From Candidatus Thiocaldithrix dubininis (lineage in GTDB: Bacteria; Pseudomonadota; Gammaproteobacteria; Thiotrichales; Thiotrichaceae), in the NCBI GenBank assembly GCA_029972135.1, contig CP124755.1, positions 1,798,001-1,862,000 on the forward strand: DNA of 64,000 nt. The letters are read 5' to 3'. Below, one piece after another: positions 16,466 to 24,238 of this stretch (positions within the stretch are counted from its first letter, which is position 1; every line of letters starts with the position of its first letter). The translations under genes and the position numbers were made by a program. The notes under the pieces were generated by a model that saw only the letters and a list, made by a program, of their open reading frames with translations, had not been told where the DNA came from and ran no database searches.

Positions 16466-18133
16466 TTATTCGCCCATTTGCTCTTTGAAGATGTCACCTA
16501 ATGAAGTAGATGCACCGTTTGAGCGACCGGTGTACTCACGCATAACACGTGCTTCATCATCATCGTCTTTCGCTTTGATCGACAAGTTGATAGAGCGAGT
16601 TTTGCGGTCAACACCCATGAATTTAGCTTCAATGGCATCGCCTTCTTTTAACAGACTACGCGCATCTTCAACGCGGTCGCGTGATAATTCAGAAGCGCGT
16701 AAGATACCTTCGATACCATCGCCTAAATCAATTTTGGCTGATTTCGCAGTTACTTCAACCACAGTCCCTTTAACGACGCTGCCTTTACTATGTGAAGCAA
16801 CAAAGTTAGAGAACGGATCTTGTTCTAACTGTTTAATACCTAAAGAGATACGTTCACGCTCTGGATCAACCGCTAATACGACTGCGTCAACTTCATCACC
16901 TTTCTTATAAGAACGAACGGCTTCTTCGCCCGGTACATTCCAAGAAATATCTGACAAATGAACTAAGCCATCAATACCGCCATCTAAGCCGATAAAGATA
17001 CCGAAGTCAGTAATAGATTTGATTTTGCCAGAAACGCGGTCGCCTTTGTTATGCGAATTCGCGAACTCATCCCATGGGTTAGGCTGACATTGTTTCATGC
17101 CTAATGAGATACGACGGCGATCTGCATCAATGTCGAGGATCATAACTTCAACTTCATCCCCTAAGGTAACAACCTTAGCTGGATTAACGTTTTTGTTAGT
17201 CCAATCCATTTCAGAAACGTGTACTAAACCTTCAACGCCATCTTCGATTTCCACAAAGCAGCCGTAATCCGTTAAGTTGCTTACTTTACCGAAAATACGA
17301 GTGCCCGCTGGGTAACGACGTACCAGATCTTGCCACGGGTCTTCACCCAATTGTTTCAAGCCCAGAGATACGCGGTTTTTATCGCGGTCGAATTTAAGTA
17401 CCTTAACTTCGATTTCATCACCGATGCTAACCACTTCAGACGGATGTTTAACCCGTTTCCAAGCCATATCAGTAATGTGTAACAAGCCGTCAATGCCGCC
17501 CAGATCCAAGAACGCACCGTAGTCAGTGAGGTTTTTAACCACACCTTTAACCACTTGACCTTCTTGCAGATTTTCCATGAGCGCTTCACGTTCTGCACTG
17601 TATTCTTCTTCAACCACAGCGCGACGAGAAACCACAACGTTATTACGTTTTTGGTCTAATTTAATCAGTTTGAACTCAAGTTCTTTATTTTCTAAGTACG
17701 CAGTATCACGCACTGGACGTACATCGACTAAAGAACCCGGTAAGAAAGCGCGGATGTCACTGAGTTCAACCACGAAGCCGCCTTTCACTTTACCTGTAAT
17801 AATACCGGTTACGATTTCGTCGTTATTGAAGGCTTCTTCTAAAATTTCCCATGCACGTAAGCGACGTGCTTTTTCACGTGATAAACGAGTTTCACCGAAA
17901 CCGTCTTCTACGGTATCCAGCGCCACTTCAACTAAATCACCGACGCGTACAGTGATTTCACCACGTTCATTTTTGAATTGCTCGGCAGGAATAACGCCTT
18001 CCGATTTCAAACCAGCACTTACAATAACGAAATCAGGGCGCACTTCTAGAACTGTTGCGTTTAACAGAGCGCCCGGTTGCATTTGGGTATAAGACAGGCT
18101 CTCTTCAAACAGTTCGGCAAAACTTTCAGTCAT
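16466..18133 (-). CDS. rpsA: 30S ribosomal protein S1
   Basis: A 555-residue protein with six S1 (OB-fold) repeats; the later ones show the motif VxGxVxxLTDYGxFVxLxxGIEGLxHxSDM. S1 binds mRNA on the 30S platform and helps initiation on structured or leader-weak messages. Length is close to the 557 of E. coli, so no repeat is lost. The leader between 18134 and 18247 includes the cmk terminator, so rpsA starts from its own promoter. S1 represses its own mRNA in enterobacteria; a similar control is possible but not visible here. The short acidic tail ending at [12 protein letters not shown] is typical. Confidence 0.97.
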   Translation of the reverse strand: MTESFAELFEESLSYTQMQPGALLNATVLEVRPDFVIVSAGLKSEGVIPAEQFKNERGEITVRVGDLVEVALDTVEDGFGETRLSREKARRLRAWEILEEAFNNDEIVTGIITGKVKGGFVVELSDIRAFLPGSLVDVRPVRDTAYLENKELEFKLIKLDQKRNNVVVSRRAVVEEEYSAEREALMENLQEGQVVKGVVKNLTDYGAFLDLGGIDGLLHITDMAWKRVKHPSEVVSIGDEIEVKVLKFDRDKNRVSLGLKQLGEDPWQDLVRRYPAGTRIFGKVSNLTDYGCFVEIEDGVEGLVHVSEMDWTNKNVNPAKVVTLGDEVEVMILDIDADRRRISLGMKQCQPNPWDEFANSHNKGDRVSGKIKSITDFGIFIGLDGGIDGLVHLSDISWNVPGEEAVRSYKKGDEVDAVVLAVDPERERISLGIKQLEQDPFSNFVASHSKGSVVKGTVVEVTAKSAKIDLGDGIEGILRASELSRDRVEDARSLLKEGDAIEAKFMGVDRKTRSINLSIKAKDDDDEARVMREYTGRSNGASTSLGDIFKEQMGE

Positions 18134-18198
18134 GTAAAATAATACCTATTAAATAATCAAATTTATCGTTTCGCGTCCTGCGATAACGGGTAAAACGC

Positions 18199-18226
18199 AA
18201 AAAGCCCAGACATCCTTGTCAGGGCT
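18199..18226 (-). terminator. Intrinsic terminator after cmk with a CsrA-like loop
   Basis: On the minus strand AGCCC/GGGCT and, after one U-U mismatch, GACA/TGTC form a stem around AGGA; it is followed by TTTTT. The apical part ACAAGGATGT fits the last ten positions of the CsrA consensus RUACARGGAUGU with GGA in the loop. Its main role is surely to end cmk transcription. Confidence 0.75.
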
Positions 18227-18247
18227 ACCTGAATTTAGGTATTCAAT

Positions 18248-18913
18248 TCAAATGCTTGCTTGAATGTGTTGCCAGACTTCGTTAAAGACACCCTCTTGGT
18301 CTAAGAAGCTAGTATCAATCAGGATAGCATCGGTTGCAGGCTTAAGTGGCGCAACAGGACGATTACTATCACGTTCATCGCGGGCATTTATGTCTTGAAT
18401 AAGGTCGCAGATGTTAGCACTAAGCCCTTGTTCATTCAATTGTTTCAAACGGCGTTCTGCACGAATTTCTGCGCTGGCGGTTAGATAGAATTTATGCGCG
18501 GAATCAGGAAATACCACTGTTCCCATATCGCGTCCGTCTGCAATTAAACCGGGCGCTTGTTGAAATTGCCGTTGCAAGGCTAATAAAGTAGCGCGCACGC
18601 TGGGTAAAGCCGCAATCTGGGAGGTTGCGCTGGCGCAAGCTTCATTACGAATAGCTGCGCTTACATCTTGTCCATTTAAAATTGCATGCTCGTCTTTAAA
18701 CTCAATTTTTAATGATTTAATTAATTCAGTTAACGCAGTTTCATCATCTAAAGCAAGGTTATTTTGTAGCGCGGCTAACGCTGCCACCCGGTAAATAGCG
18801 CCACTATCTAATAAATGCCAGTGTAAACGTTGGGCCAATAAGCCCGCAATAGTGCCTTTGCCTACGCCAGCAGGGCCGTCTAAAGTAATGACAGGAACGG
18901 GCTGAGTGTACAT
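18248..18913 (-). CDS. cmk: Cytidylate kinase
   Basis: A 221-residue P-loop kinase that phosphorylates CMP and dCMP with ATP. It has the Walker A loop GPAGVGKGT near residue 14, the CMP-binding region AALPSVRATLLALQRQF, DGRDMGTVVFPDS and RDERDSNRPVAPLKPA near residue 175, all family signatures. I choose ATG 18913 (MYTQPVPVITLDG), with GGA five bases before it, rather than the upstream in-frame starts at 18943 or 18919, because the family begins near this residue. It precedes rpsA as in E. coli, with a terminator in between. Confidence 0.93.
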   Translation of the reverse strand: MYTQPVPVITLDGPAGVGKGTIAGLLAQRLHWHLLDSGAIYRVAALAALQNNLALDDETALTELIKSLKIEFKDEHAILNGQDVSAAIRNEACASATSQIAALPSVRATLLALQRQFQQAPGLIADGRDMGTVVFPDSAHKFYLTASAEIRAERRLKQLNEQGLSANICDLIQDINARDERDSNRPVAPLKPATDAILIDTSFLDQEGVFNEVWQHIQASI

Positions 18914-18991
18914 AACCATCCATAAACTATTAACAATAGCCACAGTATAACGCCTAAACGTTAAGATACCCGCACACCGCCCGACTTTTGC

Positions 18992-19249
18992 CTAAAGTTT
19001 TTTCACGATAGGGGCTGGATTGAGCAAGGGATTATAACCGGCTTTTTGCGCTTTAAGCTTGGGTGGTACAGCTATCGGCTGTTCACTGGCTTGCAAATTG
19101 CGCGGCGGCTGCGTTTGCCCGGCAGTAGGCGATTTTTTAAGTTTGCGTAATTCATCTGCTAATGCCTCAGAGTCTACTGCCCAGCTAGATTGCACTAAAC
19201 AGACACAGAGAGCTAAGCCACCTACAAAAGGATTTTTTATCAGTTTCAT
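18992..19249 (-). CDS. Small exported protein, unknown
   Basis: An 85-residue protein with a Sec signal peptide (positive KLIKN start, hydrophobic GGLALCVCLV, cleavage near SSWA-VD). The short mature region is rich in Lys, Pro and Gln and looks disordered. No recognised domain. It is followed by cmk in the same direction 78 bases later and preceded 23 bases away by another unknown gene. A periplasmic or secreted peptide of this size may be a structural or regulatory accessory, but nothing in the sequence says which. Confidence 0.5.
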   Translation of the reverse strand: MKLIKNPFVGGLALCVCLVQSSWAVDSEALADELRKLKKSPTAGQTQPPRNLQASEQPIAVPPKLKAQKAGYNPLLNPAPIVKKL

Positions 19250-19272
19250 GGTAGTTCCCTACTTTCAACACG

Positions 19273-19761
19273 TTAAACAGCATATAAATATTCTTGAAAG
19301 AAACGTACCAGCAGGTTGCTTGCACGAATGGAATATTCCCCCATACCGGGTTTATTATTCCCTTCCCACTGCACCACCATTAATCCGAAATAATCCGCTA
19401 GAATCGGCCGAATATTATTTCGGATTTGGTTCGCCCAATATTGACCTAATGCCACAATTTCCCTTTGTTCTTCAGGCGAAATCCCCTCCCTGTGAGGATC
19501 GCCCCCCAATAAGCGTATAAATTCGCCTTGTGACATAGGTGCAGTTCCGGCTAACTCCCGTAGTACCAATACTTGCACAATCGTTAAACGTTCCGTGTTA
19601 ATTAACCATCGCTTATTTTTGGCGTAGGTTGCCGGAGACTGACGCTTATGTGCGATGACATCCGCTGAGTTTGCTTCCAAAAACGGGATGATGCCTGCCC
19701 AACGAGCTTGCCGCTGTAAATCAGCGATCAAGTTCTGTAGCAGCGGTTCACTGCAATCCAT
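19273..19761 (-). CDS. Unknown soluble protein
   Basis: A 162-residue protein without signal peptide or membrane segment. It starts at ATG 19761 after GGAGG nine bases upstream; the longer ORF back to 19803 is unlikely because it would read through the ribosome site. Segments such as RLTIVQVLVLRELAGTAPMSQGEFIRLLGG resemble a winged-helix or ParB/phage-type DNA-binding surface (helix, turn, GGD loop), but I cannot place it in a family. It is the first gene of the possible run 19761-18248. No partner identifies its role. Confidence 0.5.
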   Translation of the reverse strand: MDCSEPLLQNLIADLQRQARWAGIIPFLEANSADVIAHKRQSPATYAKNKRWLINTERLTIVQVLVLRELAGTAPMSQGEFIRLLGGDPHREGISPEEQREIVALGQYWANQIRNNIRPILADYFGLMVVQWEGNNKPGMGEYSIRASNLLVRFFQEYLYAV

Positions 19762-19852
19762 TGGTGTATACCTCCATCCGTTTATAGTTTTCCCATAATT
19801 CATTCAACGTGGTAAAGCATTAGAAGGTTGACAGCGGAGACTAGTTCCCACC

Positions 19853-19889
19853 CCGGTTAAAATTTACAGGGGTCAAAACTTGCTATCTA
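19853..19889 (+). repeat. 37-bp repeat, copy A
   Basis: It begins CCGGTTAA, includes TTTACAGGGGTCAAAA and ends ATCTA; 33 of 37 positions are identical to copy B at 20752-20788. It lies about 195 bases before the first DUF4360 gene. A partial, reverse copy lies at 2814-2828. It may be a repeat related to REP/RAYT elements, or a binding site. Confidence 0.5.
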
Positions 19890-19996
19890 CCCAACTTTAA
19901 GCTGGTATTCCTATACTGCAAGCCATACAGCGCGATGTTGTGACTTGCAAATAAAATAAACATCGGTTGTTATCACAGTGTAAGTAAACATACCGT

Positions 19997-20025
19997 TTGA
20001 GAGCATACAAAGGTGTGTTTAGAAT
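19997..20025 (+). promoter_or_regulatory. Sigma-70-type promoter of the first DUF4360 gene
   Basis: TTGAGA (19997-20002) and TAGAAT (20020-20025) are separated by 17 bp. Each matches consensus at five of six positions. The transcript would begin near 20032 and give a 53-base 5' UTR with AGGAG before ATG 20085. Confidence 0.6.
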
Positions 20026-20084
20026 AGCCAACCTAATCGTAGAGTTAGGTGTACGCCCCAAAGAACAACGTAGGAGTAGACTTT

Positions 20085-20636
20085 ATGAAATTATTTGCAA
20101 CTTTAGCCACTAGCGCTTTATTGCTAGCAAGTACTGCCTCTTTTGCTGAAACCGTTACTTTAGGTTTGCCTAGCTACGGTGGTTCAGGTTGTCCAACCGG
20201 TTCTGCTTCCGCTACCGTTAGCCCAGATGGTCAAGAATTATCCGTTATCTTTGATAAATTTGTGGCTAACAATGGTCGTAAAAACTGTGCGTTAACCATT
20301 CCGGTAAAAGTACCTAATGGTTTCCAAGTGTCTATCTACACTATGGACTATCGCGGTTACGTTGCACCTAAAACCACAGGGCGTTTAACCACGGATTATT
20401 TCTTCGCCGGTCAGCGTACTAGCCCAATTACACGCGTTATCACAGGTGAGAAAAATTATTCAGAACGTGACACTGTTGCGACAATGGCAAACGTTTGGTC
20501 AAAATGTGGTGATAGCGTCAATATGCGGGTTAATGCAGCAATGGCGGCTTCTGGTAAAGGTGATGCCACGGTTGACTCTGTTGACGTAGCACATGCAGGC
20601 TTGGTTTACTATTTAAAATACCGTGCTTGCCGCTGA
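20085..20636 (+). CDS. Secreted DUF4360 family protein (paralogue 1)
   Basis: A 183-residue exported protein: signal peptide MKLFATLATSALLLASTASFAE cleaved after SFA. The DUF4360 body includes SYGGSGCPTGSASATV, the cysteine/aromatic pattern FDKFVANNGRKNCALTIP, SIYTMDYRGYVAP and a closing KYRACR. Four cysteines (GCP, NCA, KCG, ACR) probably form two disulfides in the periplasm or outside. The family occurs in secreted fungal and bacterial proteins of unknown function. ATG 20085 follows AGGAG with correct spacing; the ORF extends upstream to 20049 without support. The third gene of the cluster is a close paralogue, and a strong terminator follows at 20687. Confidence 0.8.
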   Translation: MKLFATLATSALLLASTASFAETVTLGLPSYGGSGCPTGSASATVSPDGQELSVIFDKFVANNGRKNCALTIPVKVPNGFQVSIYTMDYRGYVAPKTTGRLTTDYFFAGQRTSPITRVITGEKNYSERDTVATMANVWSKCGDSVNMRVNAAMAASGKGDATVDSVDVAHAGLVYYLKYRACR

Positions 20637-20686
20637 TTATTTAATTTAGCTGCACCCACTTTTCAATTTTCATGTAAGTAAGATTT

Positions 20687-20715
20687 AGGCAGTTTGGCAA
20701 CAAACTGCCTTTTTT
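20687..20715 (+). terminator. Intrinsic terminator after DUF4360 gene 1
   Basis: AGGCAGTTTG (20687-20696) pairs perfectly with CAAACTGCCT (20701-20710) around GCAA, followed by five more T residues. A strong factor-independent terminator. Confidence 0.88.
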
Positions 20716-20751
20716 GCGTCTATTATTTTGAATTTAAAGCTAAATCACTGA

Positions 20752-20788
20752 CCGGTTAAATTTTACAGGGGTCAAAAATTGTCATCTA
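20752..20788 (+). repeat. 37-bp repeat, copy B
   Basis: Same sequence family as copy A at 19853-19889 with four differences. It lies about 60 bases before the second DUF4360 gene, a different distance from copy A, which argues against a simple promoter element and for a dispersed repeat. Confidence 0.5.
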
Positions 20789-20850
20789 TTAAACCCACTA
20801 ACGCTTTTTTATACTTTAACCCATAGAGCTTGAATACTTGGAGCAGGTAC

Positions 20851-21423
20851 ATGAAACGGATTTTACCTTTAATTTTAGCCGCAGGATGCGCGCTGGGCAT
20901 GACTGCAATTGCACACGCACAAACTGCCCCCGTTGAAAGCGGCACAGTCGACTATGCGGGAACAGGTTGCCCCGGCGGAACAGCGAACGTCAGTCATACC
21001 ACAAATGACAAAAATGCTGCTATCGGCCTGTTATTTGACAACTTTACGGTGCGCAATGAGCGCAAAAACTGCGCGATAACCATTCCATTAAAAGTGGCAG
21101 CGGGTTATCAAGTTGCAATTCCTGAACTCACGCTCAAAGGTCATGTAGCGGCTAATACCCAAGCTCGATTAAGCATTGATACTTTCTTTGCAGGACAAAG
21201 CACTACAGCGGTTACTCGCAACATTCAAGGAAATGGCAATTTTGCTGAAGCCTTTAATACCAGCTCTAATGCCAGTCATTGGTCAACATGTGGCGACAGT
21301 GTGAATTTACGCCTGAATGTTGCACTGATCGCACAAGGCACAGGTGAAGCTAGCCTTAATACGCTGGAATTTGATAATCAGCCGCCGCTGTCTTTAGTTA
21401 GCTATCGCGCTTGTCAGCGCTAA
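20851..21423 (+). CDS. Secreted DUF4360-like protein (diverged paralogue 2)
   Basis: A 190-residue exported protein: signal peptide MKRILPLILAAGCALGMTA...AHA, then DUF4360-type motifs (YAGTGCPGGTANV, LFDNFTVRNERKNCAITIPL, DTFFAGQSTTAVTRN, STCGDSVNLRLNV, SYRACQR). It shares the cysteine pattern with its neighbours but is much less similar to either than they are to each other. The start is ATG 20851 with GGAG upstream. No terminator is evident between it and the third gene, which follows at 54 bases with its own GGAGAG site, so they may be one transcript. Function unknown. Confidence 0.75.
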   Translation: MKRILPLILAAGCALGMTAIAHAQTAPVESGTVDYAGTGCPGGTANVSHTTNDKNAAIGLLFDNFTVRNERKNCAITIPLKVAAGYQVAIPELTLKGHVAANTQARLSIDTFFAGQSTTAVTRNIQGNGNFAEAFNTSSNASHWSTCGDSVNLRLNVALIAQGTGEASLNTLEFDNQPPLSLVSYRACQR

Positions 21424-21477
21424 TATTGATTAACTTATCAATACAACTATAAATCGTTACGACGAAGGAGAGATACC

Positions 21478-22029
21478 ATGAAACTTTTCACTACAGTTGC
21501 TTTAAGCACCTTATTATTAGCCAGCAGCCAATCTTATGCAGCTACCGTTACCTTAGGTCAACCTAGCTATGGTGGTACAGGTTGTCCTGCGGGTTCTGCG
21601 TCAGCTATGGTTAGCCCAGACGGGCAAGAATTATCCATTGTATTTGATAAATTTGTGGCAAAAAACGGGCGTAAGGGTTGTGCCTTAAGTATTCCGGTCA
21701 AAGTGCCTAATGGTTTCCAAGTGTCAATTTATACAATGGATTATCGCGGTTATATTGCACCTAAAACCACGGGACGTTTAACCACAGATTACTTTTTTGC
21801 GGGTCAACGCAGCACGCCCTTAACCCGAGTAATCAAAGGCGAAAGCAATTACTCTGAACGCGACACGATTGCTACTATGAAAAACGTTTGGTCAAAATGT
21901 GGCGAAAGCGTCAATATGCGGGTGAATACCGGCATGGCAGCGTCGGGTAAAGGCGATGCTACTGTGGACTCAGTTGATGTGGCACACGCTGGTTTAGTGT
22001 ATCACTTACAATACCGTGCTTGCCGTTAA
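21478..22029 (+). CDS. Secreted DUF4360 family protein (paralogue 3)
   Basis: A 183-residue exported protein, nearly identical in layout to paralogue 1 (20085-20636): the same SYGGTGCPAGSASAMV, DKFVAKNGRKGCALSIPVKV, YRGYIAPKTTGRLTT and SERDTIATMKNVWSKCGES blocks, with a few conservative changes. The signal peptide is MKLFTTVALSTLLLASSQSYA. The start follows GGAGAG five bases before ATG. Two near-identical copies flanking a diverged third copy point to a recent local duplication, or a triplication followed by divergence. A terminator follows at 22078. Confidence 0.8.
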   Translation: MKLFTTVALSTLLLASSQSYAATVTLGQPSYGGTGCPAGSASAMVSPDGQELSIVFDKFVAKNGRKGCALSIPVKVPNGFQVSIYTMDYRGYIAPKTTGRLTTDYFFAGQRSTPLTRVIKGESNYSERDTIATMKNVWSKCGESVNMRVNTGMAASGKGDATVDSVDVAHAGLVYHLQYRACR

Positions 22030-22077
22030 TAGCAAATTACTCTGTTTAAAACAGTACTCACAAATTCATAGAAGTTT

Positions 22078-22105
22078 GGGCAATTTGTCAACAGATTGCC
22101 CTTTT
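22078..22105 (+). terminator. Intrinsic terminator after DUF4360 gene 3
   Basis: GGGCAATTTG (22078-22087) pairs with CAGATTGCCC (22092-22101, one G-U) around TCAA and continues into TTTT. Same architecture as the terminator after gene 1 (YYTTTG-loop-CAAA), supporting a common origin of the two copies. Confidence 0.8.
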
Positions 22106-22143
22106 GTCGTTTAAGCTAAGCGTTGCCCGCAGAGGCTTATTAT

Positions 22144-22180
22144 ACTGACAGTATTATAAAAATTAGTTGCAACTGTCAGT
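22144..22180. promoter_or_regulatory. Inverted repeat over the promoter region of the FGE-fold gene
   Basis: ACTGACAG (22144-22151) and CTGTCAGT (22173-22180) are perfect 8-bp arms separated by 21 bp that contain a TATTAT box. This looks like an operator overlapping a promoter, or a 5' UTR hairpin; it ends 10 bases before the start codon. Confidence 0.45.
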
Positions 22181-22190
22181 TAGGTTAATT

Positions 22191-22976
22191 ATGGCTTTAT
22201 CTGCTGCTCCCGACTTAATTCCACCCTCTGCGCTGGAATGGCGCGAAAAACTTTATAAAGAAGACAGCGCCCGTTGTGCCCCTTTTCCTAAAATGGTGTC
22301 AATACCCACCGGACGCTTTACGATGGGTGCGTTACAGGAACGCGATGGGGTAGAAGGCGGTTGTTTAGATAGTGAGAAACCCGCACATGAAGTGTATGTG
22401 CCTGCGTTTGAACTCAGTAAATATCCGATTACCTTTGCCGAATACGATTATTATTGCCACACCACCGGCACATTAATGCCCGATGATCAAGGTTGGGGTC
22501 GGGAGGCGCGTCCGGTAATTAATGTAAGCTGGCATGATGCGCAACATTATTGTCAATGGTTATCCAGCCTTACCGGGCAAATTTATCGCTTACCCTCAGA
22601 AGCCGAATGGGAATATGCCAATCGCGCAGGTGCAACAAGTGCTTATCCATGGGGAATGGAATTACACGATTACCACGCAAATTACGCCAGTAAAATCGGC
22701 ATGACGACCCCGGTCTGGCATTATCCCGCCAATGCGTGGGGCTTGTATGATATGAACGGTAATGTTTGGGAATGGGTACAAGATAGCTGGCATGACAATT
22801 ATTTTGGCGCACCGATGCACAGTCGCGCTTGGGAATCTGCTAATAATGATCAGCGCGTGTTAAGGGGTGGTTCTTGGAATGATCGCCCGCGTTATTTACG
22901 TTCGGCGTATCGGGTGCAGAATTTCTCATCTGGGCGCTATATGTTTGATGGGTTTAGAGTCGCTCGTTCGCTGTAA
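22191..22976 (+). CDS. Formylglycine-generating-enzyme (SUMF1/FGE-sulfatase) fold protein
   Basis: A 261-residue protein with the FGE-sulfatase fold. It has PTGRFTMGA near residue 40, the calcium/carbohydrate-binding core LPSEAEWEYANRAGATSAYPWG near residue 135, NGNVWEWVQDSW near 190 and the closing RGGSWNDRPRYLRSAYR near 225, GFRVAR at the end. In true formylglycine-generating enzymes this last block carries two copper-binding cysteines; here both positions are non-Cys, so this is not a sulfatase-activating enzyme. Related proteins act in hercynine synthesis, as kinase-associated sensors, or as diversifying binding proteins. Start ATG 22191, with an AGGTTA site. No signal peptide. Neighbours give no clear substrate. 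Confidence 0.75.
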   Translation: MALSAAPDLIPPSALEWREKLYKEDSARCAPFPKMVSIPTGRFTMGALQERDGVEGGCLDSEKPAHEVYVPAFELSKYPITFAEYDYYCHTTGTLMPDDQGWGREARPVINVSWHDAQHYCQWLSSLTGQIYRLPSEAEWEYANRAGATSAYPWGMELHDYHANYASKIGMTTPVWHYPANAWGLYDMNGNVWEWVQDSWHDNYFGAPMHSRAWESANNDQRVLRGGSWNDRPRYLRSAYRVQNFSSGRYMFDGFRVARSL

Positions 22977-23025
22977 CACAACAGAGCGTGGAAATCAGTC
23001 TTTGCCACGCCCTCAACCTAAATGC

Positions 23026-23283
23026 TTATTGGCAAGCAGGGCAAGCGCCCGTACCACAAGCCGGTGACGGTGCTTCGCTAGACGCTAAATTTTTCTTATT
23101 GTCTTTTTTGAAATCGGTTTCATACCAACCGCCGCCACTTAAACGAAAAGCCGCCGCCGTCACTTTCTTTTCCAAAGCAGCCGCGCCACAAGCGGGACAA
23201 TCCGTTAACGGGGCATCTGCCATTTTCTGTAAGGCTTCCATGCTGTGACCACAAGCGCTGCATTGATACGCATAAATAGGCAT
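23026..23283 (-). CDS. FmdB-family zinc-ribbon protein
   Basis: An 85-residue protein starting MPIYAYQCSACGHSMEALQKM, the hallmark of the FmdB (putative regulatory) zinc-ribbon family. CxxC pairs lie at residues 8-11 (CSAC) and 29-32 (CPAC), followed by a flexible Ser/Lys-rich tail ending CGTGACPACQ. ATG 23283 follows GGAGATAGAGCA and matches the family start exactly; the upstream extension to 23346 is spurious. Family members bind one zinc and are often next to formamidase or amidase genes, but no such partner is adjacent here. The function is not established. Confidence 0.8.
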   Translation of the reverse strand: MPIYAYQCSACGHSMEALQKMADAPLTDCPACGAAALEKKVTAAAFRLSGGGWYETDFKKDNKKNLASSEAPSPACGTGACPACQ

Positions 23284-23388
23284 TGCTCTATCTCCTATAT
23301 AATGAAACTTGATTGCAATGATAGGGCTGCAATTGCCTGAATTCAATGAATCGCGTTACATTGCAGCGCAAACAGTGAGGAGAATGAC

Positions 23389-24219
23389 ATGCGAAATGTG
23401 TTAATAACGGGTTGTTCGAGCGGAATTGGCTATTGTGTCGCCAAAGGGTTAAAAGCCCGCGGCTATAATGTATTTGCTTCTGCGCGTAAGGCGGAAGATG
23501 TGGCGCGCTTAGAAGCAGAGGGTTTCAAAACCTTATTACTAGATTTAGCTGACCCTGAAAGTGTGCAAGACGCGGTGTATGAATTAATGCTGCGGACTAA
23601 TAGCGAATTATATGCAGTGTTTCATAATGGCGCGTATGGGCAAGCTGGCGCGCTAGAAGATATTACACGCGCAACCTTAGAAAAACAGTTTGCAACGAAT
23701 GTGTTCGGCTGGCATCAACTGACTAATATGCTGTTGCCTTTAATGCGCCAACGTAATGAAGGTCGCATTATTTACAATAGCTCGCTGTTAGGTTACGTCG
23801 CGCTACCGTTTCGCGGTGCTTATAATGCCAGCAAATACGCGATTGAAGGCTTAGCCGATACCTTACGCTTAGAACTGGCTGATACAGATATTAAGCTGTC
23901 GCTGATTGAACCGGGGCCGATTGAAAGCCGCTTTCGCGCCAATGCGTTACAAAGCTTGCAAGATAATGTGGATATTGAGAAAAGCCCACATCGGGATAAA
24001 TACCAAGCCACCATTCGCCGCCTGAGTAAACCCGGCCCCGCTGCCCCGTTTACCTTACCGTCGGAAGCCGTTCTGCAAAAAGTGATACATGCCCTTGAAA
24101 GTGCCAAGCCTAAACCGCGTTATCGTGTCACCTTCCCTGCGCATTTATTCTGGAGTTTACGCCGCCTATTACCCACACGCTTATTAGACAAGGTATTATT
24201 AAAAGTGCCAAATGGTTAA
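23389..24219 (+). CDS. Short-chain dehydrogenase/reductase (SDR)
   Basis: A 276-residue classical SDR. Nucleotide-binding GCSSGIGYCVAKGL (TGxxxGIG) at residues 8-21, the NAG-type loop HNGAYGQAG near 85-93, Ser at about 130 in YNSSLLGY and the catalytic Tyr-Lys in YNASKYAIEGLADTLR near residue 145. A C-terminal extension of about 50 residues ends in a basic, hydrophobic stretch (HLFWSLRRLLPTRLLDKVLLKV) that could touch the membrane. It uses NAD(P)H to oxidise or reduce an unknown alcohol/ketone; retinol-dehydrogenase-like members show this type of tail. Nineteen bases separate it from the next gene on the same strand. Confidence 0.85.
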   Translation: MRNVLITGCSSGIGYCVAKGLKARGYNVFASARKAEDVARLEAEGFKTLLLDLADPESVQDAVYELMLRTNSELYAVFHNGAYGQAGALEDITRATLEKQFATNVFGWHQLTNMLLPLMRQRNEGRIIYNSSLLGYVALPFRGAYNASKYAIEGLADTLRLELADTDIKLSLIEPGPIESRFRANALQSLQDNVDIEKSPHRDKYQATIRRLSKPGPAAPFTLPSEAVLQKVIHALESAKPKPRYRVTFPAHLFWSLRRLLPTRLLDKVLLKVPNG

Positions 24220-24238
24220 ACGCTGAGGAGAAGTTACA

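Larger units (their letters stand above)
19762..20084. other. Divergent intergenic region with a repeat and a strong promoter
   Basis: About 320 bases between the minus-strand unknown gene and the first DUF4360 gene. It contains one copy of the short repeat (19853-19889) and the sigma-70-type promoter at 19997-20025. I see nothing else that codes in the rest. Confidence 0.5.

Noticed and set aside
19853..20788. Repeat copies A and B as a shared promoter element
   Set aside because: The copies lie at very different distances from the start codons and outside the best -10/-35 pair, so I list them as a repeat.
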